Source: Imbricaverruca yamaguchii (Eukaryota > Arthropoda > Thecostraca > Neoverrucidae). From it: a DNA stretch of 64,000 nucleotides. The notes under the pieces were generated by a model, which saw only the letters and a list, made by a program, of their open reading frames with translations, searched no databases and was not told the DNA's origin. Location of the stretch: contig JAOTOL010000414.1 in the NCBI GenBank assembly GCA_034440575.1, forward strand, positions 1-64,000, written 5' to 3'. Numbering within the stretch: the first letter of the stretch is position 1; each line of letters begins with the position of its first letter. The position numbers and the translations under genes are program-made. Positions 34,918-44,880 of this stretch are shown here, one piece after another.

Positions 34918-37020
34918 TCCAGAAAATTGCATGGGGAGGCACCTGTCTGGAATGGCACCTCTGGTTGATAAGCTCGAAGGAGTGCCCTCGAGCATACTGA
35001 ACGGAAGTCCCTGTGAAGAGGCGCCTTTAGTTGAATATTCGTTGAGCGGGAAGGGGTGTCTACTCGAGCGTGCTTAAAAAAGACACGTTTGGCTACAAAT
35101 CTATTCAGCAGGGGGTAGGGGCGGAGGGTGTACTCGAACTTCCTCGAAGGGGCTTTTTCATATCAGAAGCCGGCGTCAGCCTCCCATGGGGGCAGTGAAC
35201 ATGACCCCATGGCCGATGCAGAGGGAGCACCCTCTGCATCGCCCACCGAAAGAAGTTCATCTGTATTGACCGCATATTTGTCGTTTTTCGGACTTGAAGA
35301 GTGAGAGGTACGTGCGTGCGTAGGTAGGTGATAGCTTAGCAGTTCCGAGTTCGACCGTTTTAGGAAAAAACACGTGCATTGAATATTCGTATCGGAGTGA
35401 TAGGCTGTCGTGCCAATATTCAAACACGCAGTTAGAATTGAGGCGTGCGGTTTGAAACCCAACACATACAATGCTATTTGATGCTTGCACCAGGTGCGCA
35501 GTTAAGCACATGCACAGGCATGCATCGCGCTTGCGCGTGGCACATTTCGCACTGGGGAATGGCCAGCATCTGTAGTCTTACACGATTAAACATTTGTAGG
35601 CTGATCGGTTAGGTTTGGTTATGTATGGGGAGGTTAGGATGGGAATAATCGTAATATATATGATCTAGGATATAATAGGATACGAATTAAATCGTAACCA
35701 ATGACAGGGACGAACATAGGAAATTCCATGGGGCCATTCCCCGGAGGGGCACCTTCGCTGAAACACATTCTAAGATCGATGCGAGGGAGAGGGCGCACTC
35801 GAGCATATTGAAGGGGCACCCAATTTTCGTTTCAAAGGAACGATTTTCCGCTGAAAAGGCGAAAGACCAGTTTGTGAGCGGAACAAAAGAAATTGGAACG
35901 GGGGGGGGTTGCACTCAAGCCTTCGTGAAGGGCCGCCTTTTTGGCCGGAGAGGAACGACCACACCGTGGGGGGCGGAGGGGGGCACATGGTCCCAATGCC
36001 CCTTGCATACGCTCCTGGCCGTCCATTGCATGGAAGTACTCAATTCATTTTACGCTGTGGTCCCGGAGGTTATGCAACATGCGTATGGTGTTAACCTCGG
36101 CGGTCTAGGCATGTACGGAGTGTAACTTCGGCGGTTATATACCATACGCGTGGTACGGTACCTAGGTATATATGCACACCATACACAAGACGTGCAGAAA
36201 CATTTTTAAAGACAGCCTGCTATCGTGGAGCAGGCCAACGCATAAGAGGAGGAAGTAGACATATCTGGCGATCTTACCATCACGTTTCATGAACGCGTGA
36301 CGTCACCAGAGAGATGAATGGATTATGAATATTGTGATGAATACACCACAGAAACATTTCTGGGCTTCGGAATCTTAGGCTCAAGAGCCTGAAGGACAGT
36401 TAGCCCTTGCCGCAGAAATAAATGGGAGTAGCACAATGTGACAAGGGCTGATCCAAAAATGGTCATGGGTCCTAAATGTCTATAGAGGACGCCATCGTGA
36501 AAGTACTTGGAGGGGCGCATCTGGCTGGCAAAAAAAAATAACATAAGGAGAGAGGGAATGCACTCGGGCGCACTGAAGGGTCAGGGCGAATCCAGGAATT
36601 GCCATGTGGAAGGCACATGTCTGGAGCAACTTTGTCTTTCGAGGAGCGCCTCGAGCTGAAAAATTCGAAGTGGGCTCACTCGAGCTTTCCTGGAGGTGTG
36701 CCTGTTCCTTTCGGAAGGATGCCTGTGGCATAAAAATATGGGAGGATCCACTCGGGCCTCCCCAGAGGGACGCCGTTTTCCGCCAGGAGTGACATCACCT
36801 TCCTATGGGGAATGGGGGGCATTCCCCCTCCCAGTGCCACCTGGTATCCGCCCCTTCCTATCCCCCTTCTTTTCCTTAAAGGCGGTGCATTTTCCTCTGA
36901 GAGGGACACATCTAGCTGCAAAATTCGAGGGGTAGTCTGGAGGGAGTGTTCGAATCTGTCAGCGGGGGAAGGGAATGGAAACAAGGGTGCACAAAAGGTG
37001 GACGTTTGTGCTGCTTAGTG
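34918..37020. repeat. Modular degenerate repeat blocks
   Basis: Blocks at 34,925-35,150, 35,725-35,995 and 36,500-36,975 are built from loose units of about 80-100 bp: GGGGCACCT..CTG then AAATTCGA..GG then CACTCGAGC(A/C)T then CTGAAGGGG. Units differ strongly from one another but keep module order. Unique DNA lies between the blocks (35,160-35,700 and 36,030-36,490). No coding frame is credible. Confidence 0.6.
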
Positions 37021-37538
37021 AGCACTTACCCCATTTTGCAGGTTATGAGTCCCATTTAGTTTCACATGGCCATTCATCACCGTCTTCACTTCCAAGCCAT
37101 TTCTTTTTTGTTCGGCAGTCATCGCGCTCTGAGTAACGCTGTTTCAGATCAATGTTCCAGTAGAAATCAAAATCCGAGCACAGAGCACTGTGGTCCTGAG
37201 GCAGAGATGATCGGAGTTAGCATAGCATGATTTTTTATGCGGAATGCAGATTCACCAGAAGCGAGCCATAAGATTGCGCTGTAATTCAGGAACTGCATGT
37301 TCAGCGCATCCCAATCAAAGCAACACCGCCCGCGAACCAAAACCGTCCACGGTGAAACACCGAATGAATTTGTATACAAATTACTTGGTGCACATTCACC
37401 TTTTGTCCCTGTTGCGCAGGTCTTGTCACATCAGCCAGTTTGAGTGATCATGCTCAGGAAGCATTCAATTCTCGCTGTGATATTTTGTCAGCACAAATAA
37501 AAAGCTGAGAAATTTGCGAGAAGCCTCCAGAGGTCTGT
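37021..37538. other. No gene seen
   Basis: Spacer before the palindromic insertion. Nothing supportable. Confidence 0.4.
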
Positions 37539-37859
37539 CATTGATTGTCTTTGCGTGAGACGAAATGTACGACCCTCAATATACCAGGAGGTGCTGGGTT
37601 TACTCAACATCAAAGTAGCGTTAGGGATCATGCTATATTACTCAACGTTTCGGCCAGGGGCCATCATCATCATCACTCCTGATGATGGCCCCTGGCCGAA
37701 ACGTTGAGTAATATAGCATGATCCCTAACGCTACTTTTGATGTTGAGTAAACCCAGCACCTCCTGGTATATTGAGGGTCGTACATTTCGTCTCACGCAAT
37801 GTCTAAAACCCAGGAGCATCTAAGAGCCATTCTTCGTTGTATTAAACATTGATTGTCTT
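37539..37859. mobile_element. Palindromic retroelement fragment with 12-bp flanking duplication
   Basis: Inverted arms at 37,551-37,668 and 37,681-37,799 are identical except for one A (three versus four in CATCAAA), with a 12-bp loop. The 12-mer CATTGATTGTCT lies directly left of the left arm (37,539-37,550) and again at 37,848-37,859, with 48 bp of non-palindromic sequence between the right arm and that second copy. The arms contain GGCCGAAACGTTGAGTAAT, the kind of sequence found with hammerhead ribozymes in Penelope-like elements. I read it as a Penelope-like fragment inserted as an inverted pair. Confidence 0.6.
37679..37711 (+). ncRNA. Hammerhead-ribozyme-like core
   Basis: CTGATGA (37,679-37,685), then GGCC-CCT-GGCC able to form stem II, GAAAC (37,698-37,702) and GTTGAGTA, which could fold as a two-base-pair stem III ending in the cleavage triplet GTA. 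Caveats: one unpaired T lies between CTGATGA and stem II, and I cannot identify a good stem I partner just upstream. In the inverted arm the core reads ATGATGA, so only the plus strand keeps the full motif. Confidence 0.45.
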
Positions 37860-38394
37860 CCCATATATCAGTATACTTTGCCGTCCCTGCATCATTTAAG
37901 TACTAAGTTCAAGGCTATAGAACACATCCAACCTGTCACTTTAGCTGTTGCGATACATGTAAAGAAAATATCCCACCTTTCGTTGAGAACTATTCTTCAG
38001 GATTCCTTAATATCACCTTGTTGTCTTCTTTTCATTTTTGACAACCTTGTGATTTAGCGTATCATTATTTCGGTAGGAGAAAGAACTGTGCGATTTAACA
38101 TATTTATACAGCATATGGCAATTATATTATAGCAACAGGCTGTGCAACGCTTTTCAAGTGCAAAACTGGTACAGCACGTTTTTCATCAGCAGGAGAAAAC
38201 ATCGCGTTGCTCTGTCGGAAGTAAACGAAATTAACTGGGGCAGATGGAAGGGCAAGCAATCAGTTGTCGGGGAGAGGGATATGTGGAGTATGTAAAGGGC
38301 CTTGGTAGTGGTTAGGCAGACGTGGTTTTCGTTGGGTACGTACACTTTTATGTACAGTATTTTCCATATTTAGTTGTGTATGATGTCTGGCAAA

Positions 38395-38525
38395 TACCTA
38401 CCTACTCCACTTACGTAGGCACCTACCTACCTTTACTCTGGTTAAGGGCAGATTGATTTGTTTATTGGCCAATACCTACCTACCTATGTGGCTACCTAGG
38501 TAGGTACCTACATACCTACCTAAGC
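38395..38525. repeat. Imperfect (CCTA)n/(TAGG)n repeat
   Basis: Runs of CTACCTACCTA interspersed with TAGGTAGGTACC, partly self-complementary. Confidence 0.85.
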
Positions 38526-40983
38526 ACCCATGCTATATGATATTATTGCAGTTTAACATAAGTAAGTTTTACACACCTTTTACCTCCATGAAGCATACAA
38601 AGAGGTTAGGCTTGATGAAGTTAGTTTAGTTGAGCCTTTTGTTATCAGCTAGACAAATGTAGGAAAACCTGTTTTTCTTTAAAAATATTCAAAGTTGGAT
38701 TAGCTGGTCTATTTTATTTCAGAGATTTCTTAGAAAGAGTTGTTTGGAAATTTTCCATTGAAATATTTTTGACATACAAGGCTTTCACCTGGTTTTCTCA
38801 CCTGGTTGGCTCCACAACTTCTTGAGCATCACTCACCCAGCTAGGTTAGGTTATGCTGTGTGAAGCTTGCTTTATTTTGAACATCACTTTTTTGCAGTGT
38901 TGGAAAAACTGGCATTTGTTGGTGTCAAGCATACCAATACATTTTGTACTCCAGGATTATGACTAGACTAAATGAAATATTTTGTACTCAAGAAGGGAAA
39001 AGGAAAAACAACATTGTTTGGTCAAGTGCTACCACTCAAACTCCATACCTGAAAACAAATAGCAGTTGCAGCTGTACCAAATTGCCAACCTGTCAATTAC
39101 CACAATAGAACTAGATGACATTCAGATTTGTTGGTATCATTGTTGTTTGTCAGTTTTTAGCACCACTTATGAGCTAAAAACTTCTCTGCACCACATCAGG
39201 GTTAAAACAATGGTTTTTTGTTAGGTGTGAGATGTCAAAACAAGCACAGTAGAATGCCAAAATTTGCTGTGGAATTAGTGTCATATAAAGTGTTTTTTAT
39301 TCCTCAGACTCCAATTCAAGCTGATGGTTCAGATTCCAAGGAGTAGGATGTTGATGCTTCTTGGGGAAGGATGTTGATTGAGAATTCAGAAAGTGGTATA
39401 TTCCACCTTATTTCACGAATAATATATCACTGCACCACACACATGGCACAGCATGATGTCATGTAAGAAGATGCTATAGAGAAGACATGTGAGGAGATGC
39501 TATTTGTGTCAACATAGTCAATCATTAAGTCAATATTCAATATTTATGCAAAGTTGATTCAATATTCATCAATATTTATTCTTATATATGATATGTCTAG
39601 ATCAATCAATTCCTATTCAATATATATTTTTAGATACTTGTGCTGGAGTGTTAGCCAAGAAGTACCAGAAATCCCTAGTTGGCAAATCTGGGGGTACTTG
39701 GTATTGCCAGAGTAAATACTTGAAACCTTGTTTGGCCAATAAGGTGCTTTGAATGTGCAATCAAAAGTCATTTTGTTAAAGAGACCAATTTTTTTAAAGA
39801 CACAATGAGTCCATTCAATGCAAGAAAATCACTTCAAATATATGAAAATCAGCCCCAGAGCAAGCAAGTTTTCTAAGGCAATTACACCAAGAAACCAATG
39901 CCATTTGTGCACTTATGCATGACTACCAAATAATTTTTTGTAAATGTGTGCGAAGAGAAATCATGTGCCTTGAAATATAACTGCATTTGGGGTTCATCAG
40001 TGTCAGTGAATGGTCTGTAATACTTGTTCCAAATTTCTTCCAAGCCATCAACTGTTTGCCCACCCAGTGATCAACTGTTATTCTAGTGCTGGGGTAAGCG
40101 AATCTGACCAGCTCTCTTTGACAGAAAAAAATGAAACATATGAGTGGTTTTATGGGGGGCAATTTCCTCTCCCATCTAGCAGCTCTAGATCCTTCCAAAT
40201 CGACCCTTGCTTCAACTAAACATTCCTGACATGAACTAAACAAGTACATAAAGGAACTTTTAATATGAATAAGAATTGGTTTCAGCCATTTTTTTTCAGC
40301 TTTTTCATGCAAAATAACTTTCTTGGTGGTGACAACGAAACTATTTTAGACAGATTGTTTTAGTATAATTTTCATTGAACCATTTTATATTCCAAAACCT
40401 ACATCCAAGTCATGTTGGGTTTGTTGTATTAGGTGTGTGTTGTGAGATGGTTTTGGGTGTTGGGTGCACATTTGTGAACTTCGTTGACATTGATTAAGTA
40501 TACTTTTGCTATCATTTTATCTACCATTGCTCATGAAGTTTGCTTATAACCTCATCCTTCACTAATAATTTAACCACAGCCAATTTTGAAGTCTGAGGCA
40601 GAGCTGTTTATTATGAGTTGGTGGCGAATGGTGCGCACAAACTCTATGTTACTATATATATATGTGTATATATATATGACATTATGTCTGTTTCACAGCA
40701 AGGGATGTTGTGATGTTTGAGTATTTGGTGGCCAGTGCAGCTTATTTGCAGGGCTGGGAGTCTATAAATATGTATTACTTGGTGAAATAATTTGAAGTAT
40801 CAGAGCAACTATTGATGGTGTTTGTGTACTTATGGATACATACTAGCTGCCCTGATTATTGTACAACACGAACACCCATGTCCTGGACAAATATTATTTG
40901 TAAACCACTGGTTTTGATTTGGAAGTAAAAATATGGTTGTTTTGCATTGTCATATGTATAGTAATATTTTTCTTTTATTGCAG
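38415..40983. other. AT-rich, CpG-depleted block upstream of MRPS18A
   Basis: From about 38,415 to 39,413 I find no CG dinucleotide on reading through, while TG and CA are abundant. Only scattered CGs follow up to 40,983. A possible acceptor (TTATTCCTCAG) followed by a short frame ending in TAG lies at 39,307-39,347, but no other exon of such a gene is visible. The segment may be a 5' untranslated intron of MRPS18A, since exon 1 there starts with a splice acceptor. Confidence 0.6.
38895..38945 (+). repeat. Fragment related to the hAT-like MITE at 61.2 kb
   Basis: CAGTGTTGGAAAAACTGG, then TTTGTTGGTGTCA and ATACCAATACATT, matches the left half of the 178-bp element at 61,209-61,386. The right terminus and target duplication could not be found, so this is a partial or diverged copy. 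Confidence 0.65.
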
Positions 40984-43568
40984 TTCAAATGTCTCTGCTT
41001 TGGAGAATTTTGACATGTAGGAGTGCTGGAATCTGGGCCTCCAAAGCTCACCAAAGAACATTGTCCACAACATCAGCAGTGCACATCAAGAAGAGTAAGT
41101 TATATTGCTGAAATTATACTGTCAAATAAGCAAATTGCATGATATTTAGAAACCAAGCATGCAGTAATATTGTGTAAAAGTAACCAGGTGTTTCATCACA
41201 CTTGAGTTGATGTAAATAAATTGAGTCTTGTTGCATGCTGAGTTGTTTTGGTATGATGTGAAATTTACTTTGCATTTGTTCATCTTTCTAAGTGATATTT
41301 GTGTCCATGCACCCTTAAACCCCAATACAACCAATAACTGACAGTTAATTGTATCGTCAGTGCACCACTAAACCCCAATAAACCAATAATTGAGGGTCCA
41401 GCATGCCGTTAATGCATCGACACGGTCGCCCCGGTAACTCGACACCTGTGTTATTGGGCCAGTTACCAACTGACCCAACCTAAATGCGAGCGCAATGAAC
41501 AACTGGAATCCCATTTGACCAGGATGGGGAGGCCATTGCAGGCTGGTGCTCTAACAAGCTGTGCTACTGGGGCTGCTGAGGGGCTAGGGTGCACCTTGAC
41601 CTTCGCGGGAGTGTCGCGGCTGACGCTGCCGTTGGCTGTGTCTCGGGTGGCCTGGTGGAGTGCCACCAGCATGTCAATGCACCGGCTGATGACACTCGTG
41701 AGGCGGCTGAAGCGCTAATGTACTGCCATCGTGTTCCAGTCGTGTGTGAGGAGAGCGGGGATACGGTGACGATCGAGGGCCAGATAGTGGCATCGCCTCG
41801 CCAGGGGCTGGTGGTGCGCAACCATGGAGGGGGCTGCACCTGCTCTCTCTGTCATCTCAACCTCAACCTGAAGCACACTGTGAGTATTTATTCCATCCTT
41901 TCAATCTCAACATACAGCTAACTGGTAGTGTCCTCCCTGTCATCCCAGCCTCAGGATAAAATCCCCTTGGCTGTGGTTCGTCCTCCAGACTAACTTTAGC
42001 CTGGGACACACCATTAAGTGCAATATCCTGAACCTCACAAATCGGAAGTGGTGACAGCTTCGGCCTCAAACATGCCGTGACATTCTGCAGTCTAAACATC
42101 GAAAGCACCTTGCCTGACTACCTCAACGAACATGAATCTCAAACACACGATGAATGTCTGAAAAAGTCATCTTCATATACACCGTGATGTCAGATGAACT
42201 TCACAAATCTGTTAGTCTAATAATCGCCAGCCGTGAAATCCGCCAGCCCCGATCTCAAACGGCTGACTGTTTCTCCTTGAAATACATCTCGAAACACAGC
42301 ATGGGTGTCTAGAGACCCCAGCCGTGAAGCGAGTGTTTGGCAGATTCAACCTAATAGGCACCCTGGGTGTTTGTCCAGCTCCTCTTGCAGAACATTTAGA
42401 TTCTGAGGCAACCGTATTCTCAAGCATGCCATGAGCGTCTGGCGACCTCAGTATGACGTTGCACATGTTCGTTCTGCACTAACGATGCGAGCGCGGTCGC
42501 CGCATTAATCACCTACTCTGAACTCGTCGATATTGCGCAGTCACCTCATCCGTCAGTCGTCACTCTACACTCGTTGACGCCGCATGGAGAACTAATATTG
42601 ACAGGCTATGTCCTCACCGGCGCCTTCGCTTTGAAATCATTCGTCCAGATGGAACTGCCGGCGCTCGGTCGGACGACTGATCAAAGCCAGCAATAGTCAC
42701 TGTCATGGAGTACGTCGCCCACAGCGATGTGGCAGGGAGTTTCCTCGCCCACTCCATGGATTGTGTCCCAGCTGGCGGTTTGACGACGAGGGGGCTGCCG
42801 ATCAGTTGCCCACCTCCGGACTGGCGGCGGTGGCGGCTATGTGTTGAGGTCCGGGCGAACCCACCCGTACAGGGCGGGCAGCGCCGGACGGGTGATGGTG
42901 GAGCGCTGATTGGTCGGCCGGCTGTCGCCAGGACGTGCTGATACTCAGCCAGTTCCTGCGCTCAGACGGCTGCATGATGCCGCGTCGCGTGACCGGCGTG
43001 TGTCGTCTGCAGCAGAGACGCCTCCAGCAGCTGGTGGCCATGGCGCAAAAGTCAGGTGAGCCGTCCGCCCGACAGGTGTCGCCAGCCGACGGACAATGCA
43101 TCGGGCGGAGCTCGACCTCTTGTGGGTCCACTTGCGAGTCAGGTGTTTGAAGTAGCGAGTGGGCGTGAGCGTCCCCACAGGGCCTTACCATGGTCAGCCA
43201 CTGATGCTGCGTGTAGCGAGTAGCAAGCGACTGATGCTGCGGGTAACGAGTAGCAAGCGACTGATGCTGCAGGTAGCGAGTAAGCCCGAGCGTGCACCCG
43301 GAACCTTCCCATAGACGGCCACTGATGGGACCTGCCACTAGTGCGGGCGCCTTCTCAACCTGTCACACTGCGGCCTGCCACTAGTTGTGTGCCGTTGACA
43401 GGCCTGATGCCCAACCTCGCACCAGCCTCGAGCAAGTGCGACCCGAAGAAGCGGCACGGCTTCAGGAAGTTCAACAAGTACTTCGACGAGGCGACGATCG
43501 TCGACGTGAAGCCGTTCGGCCACAAGAGCACGTGGTCGCACGGGATCGCGATCGCCCAGCGCTCGTGA
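40984..43568 (+). CDS. MRPS18A: Mitochondrial ribosomal protein S18a (mL66), four exons
   Basis: Component of the mitochondrial large ribosomal subunit, encoded in the nucleus. Coding exons: 40,989-41,094, 41,740-41,879, 42,932-43,055 and 43,402-43,568, giving 178 residues plus stop. All introns are GT..AG (GTAAGT/TTCCAG, GTGAGT/GCCAG, GTGAGC/TTGACAG) and the phases join exactly. Exon 1 encodes a basic, Ser/Thr-rich start (MSLLWRILTCRSAGIWASKA), a typical mitochondrial targeting peptide. It begins after an acceptor at 40,983, so a 5' UTR intron is likely. Exon 2 has TVTIEGQIVASP and a CxCxxC cluster followed by LNLNLKHT. Exon 3 has DVLILSQFLRSDGCMMPRRV, and exon 4 starts GLMPNLAP. These match the order of blocks in animal S18a as I recall it, at near-usual length. 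Exon 1 sits in AT-rich, CpG-poor DNA and exons 2-4 in GC-rich DNA. Intron 1 holds a SINE-like element. Confidence 0.9.
41303..41390. repeat. Two degenerate copies of a ~50-bp segment in intron 1
   Basis: TGCACCCTTAAACCCCAATACAACCAATAA is matched by TGCACCACTAAACCCCAATAAACCAATAA about 50 bp later (each described by parts). It abuts the SINE-like element. Confidence 0.6.
41400..41585 (-). mobile_element. tRNA-derived SINE-like element (family B) in MRPS18A intron 1
   Basis: On the minus strand from about 41,580: GTAGCACAGCTTGTTAGAGC is a near-canonical tRNA A box, and GGTCAAATGGGATTCC about 35 bases on is B-box-like. A non-tRNA body follows (TAGGTTGGGTCAGTTGG.. to CATGCTGGACCCTCAATT). The body is unlike the 25.7/50.3-kb family. 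No second copy lies in the window, so the family call rests on the head alone. Confidence 0.45.
43198..43290. repeat. Three ~30-bp repeats in MRPS18A intron 3
   Basis: CGACTGATGCTGCGTGTAGCG plus AGTAGCAAG repeats three times with minor changes. Confidence 0.85.
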
Positions 43569-44737
43569 GGGCGACTCCGTATGGTGCGGCTCGCTGGTGA
43601 ACTCGACTGCCGTCAGCCGGGCGGCAGTTTCGATCCGGAGTCTGTTAGGGAAACCGAGGTGAGATGCGAGGCGTGAGTGCAGAGTCGAGTGTCAGTGACG
43701 GATCGTGGTTGGCGGTCTGTGTCGTGAGTGGAATGGTGTGATCTTGGCCTGTGGTCTGAGGACAGCCGACTGTCTTGTGCGGGCGTTGTGTCGCAGCACA
43801 CTGACCTGGCCACGTGGCTGGGCATCGGCTCCAGGCGGCGTGCAGAGTCGCGTGTGGGAGTGTTGGTCTCTGCGGCAGCCATGTGGTAATGCTTGAGCCA
43901 TGGAAGGGGCACGATACGTGAACGGGTGGGGCTGTTGGAGAAGTTGTGGCCGGTGTCCTCGCGACTATCGATGTTTCGAACTACGTCGGTGTGGTTCGCA
44001 ACGCAAAATATGGGTGTTTGCGAAGGTGTTTATTGTTATTCGGTGAGTCCTGCTTTCGTGGGACGCTTCGGAAGTCGTCGCAGATCTCGGTTATGGGGAC
44101 GGAGAATTTCCGGGCCGATTTGCTTTCCATTGCCTGGATTAGCGGGTAGCATGTTTTTTCTTCGCTCTCAATACTTAAGTCGACATTCCGATTCACCCCT
44201 TACCCCTAATCGTACATGAGCCGAGATACACTGGCCCCAGCGCTCGTATCGAGTGGAGCGATTAAAGTCTGCGATTAATTGTATGAGCTCCACGGGGAAC
44301 GAACCACCATTGAAGAGGGCTACACGTAATTTCATGAGTAGTTGTATGTTTCCCATTGGGGCCCACAATTAATAGCTTTAATGGCTCCTCTTGATCCGAG
44401 CGCTGAGGCCAGTGTATCGCGGCTCGTAACTAGTGGTTTAATAAGAGCTTACGAATTAATAAGAGCCACAAGTCCCAACCAAGATTAAGCCTGTAATAAG
44501 AAAATGCCATAATCTTGGACAAAATGCCTTAATCTTGGACATAATCTTGGACAAAAAGGGGCCTGCACACTATACACCTACTAGCACAAATATTGCCCCA
44601 TCCACCACTAATTATAAATAAAAGCAAGATTCTCCAACCTAAAAAAATGTCCATCATATTCTTCTAAATTACATTCAATGCGGGACAGCATCAGCATGTT
44701 ATTCCATTGATCAACAACCTTTGACTGAGTGCCTGTT
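43569..44737. other. Downstream of MRPS18A; no further gene
   Basis: Includes the probable 3' UTR of MRPS18A. A short repeat TAATCTTGGACAAAATGCC (three partial copies, 44,510-44,560) and an AATAAA hexamer near 44,619 are present, but the latter is far from the stop and I do not assign it. Confidence 0.4.
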
Positions 44738-44751
44738 GGCACCTAACTGTT

Positions 44752-44880
44752 GTGGTGGTGGATTAGAGTTTAGGGGCGCGACGACATTTAGGGTCATTTT
44801 GCGCCCATAACTGAATTTTGGTCAATTTACGGTGCTGCTATCATATCTTGCTATCCATCTTCACAGGAGCTATCCATCTT
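44752..44880 (-). promoter_or_regulatory. LINE 3' UTR with terminal hairpin
   Basis: Minus strand GGGCGCAAAATGACC..GTCGTCGCGCCCC can pair GGGCGC with GCGCCC around a smaller GAC/GTC pair, then tail TAATCCACCACCAC and the target duplication. The same hairpin, with different loop bases, is at 34,861-34,896 (plus) and about 57,085-57,120 (minus). In LINEs such 3' structures are bound by the RT to start copying; that role here is inference. Confidence 0.6.

Noticed and set aside
39307..39347. Terminal coding exon ending in TAG after a TTCCTCAG acceptor
   Set aside because: Only about 13 codons and no matching upstream exon; kept only as a remark in the CpG-poor block.
41303..41390. Further minimal LINE tails in MRPS18A intron 1
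   Set aside because: TGCACC(A/C)..TAAACCCCAATAAACCAA resembles the LINE 3' end, but the hairpin half is poorly kept and I found no target duplications.
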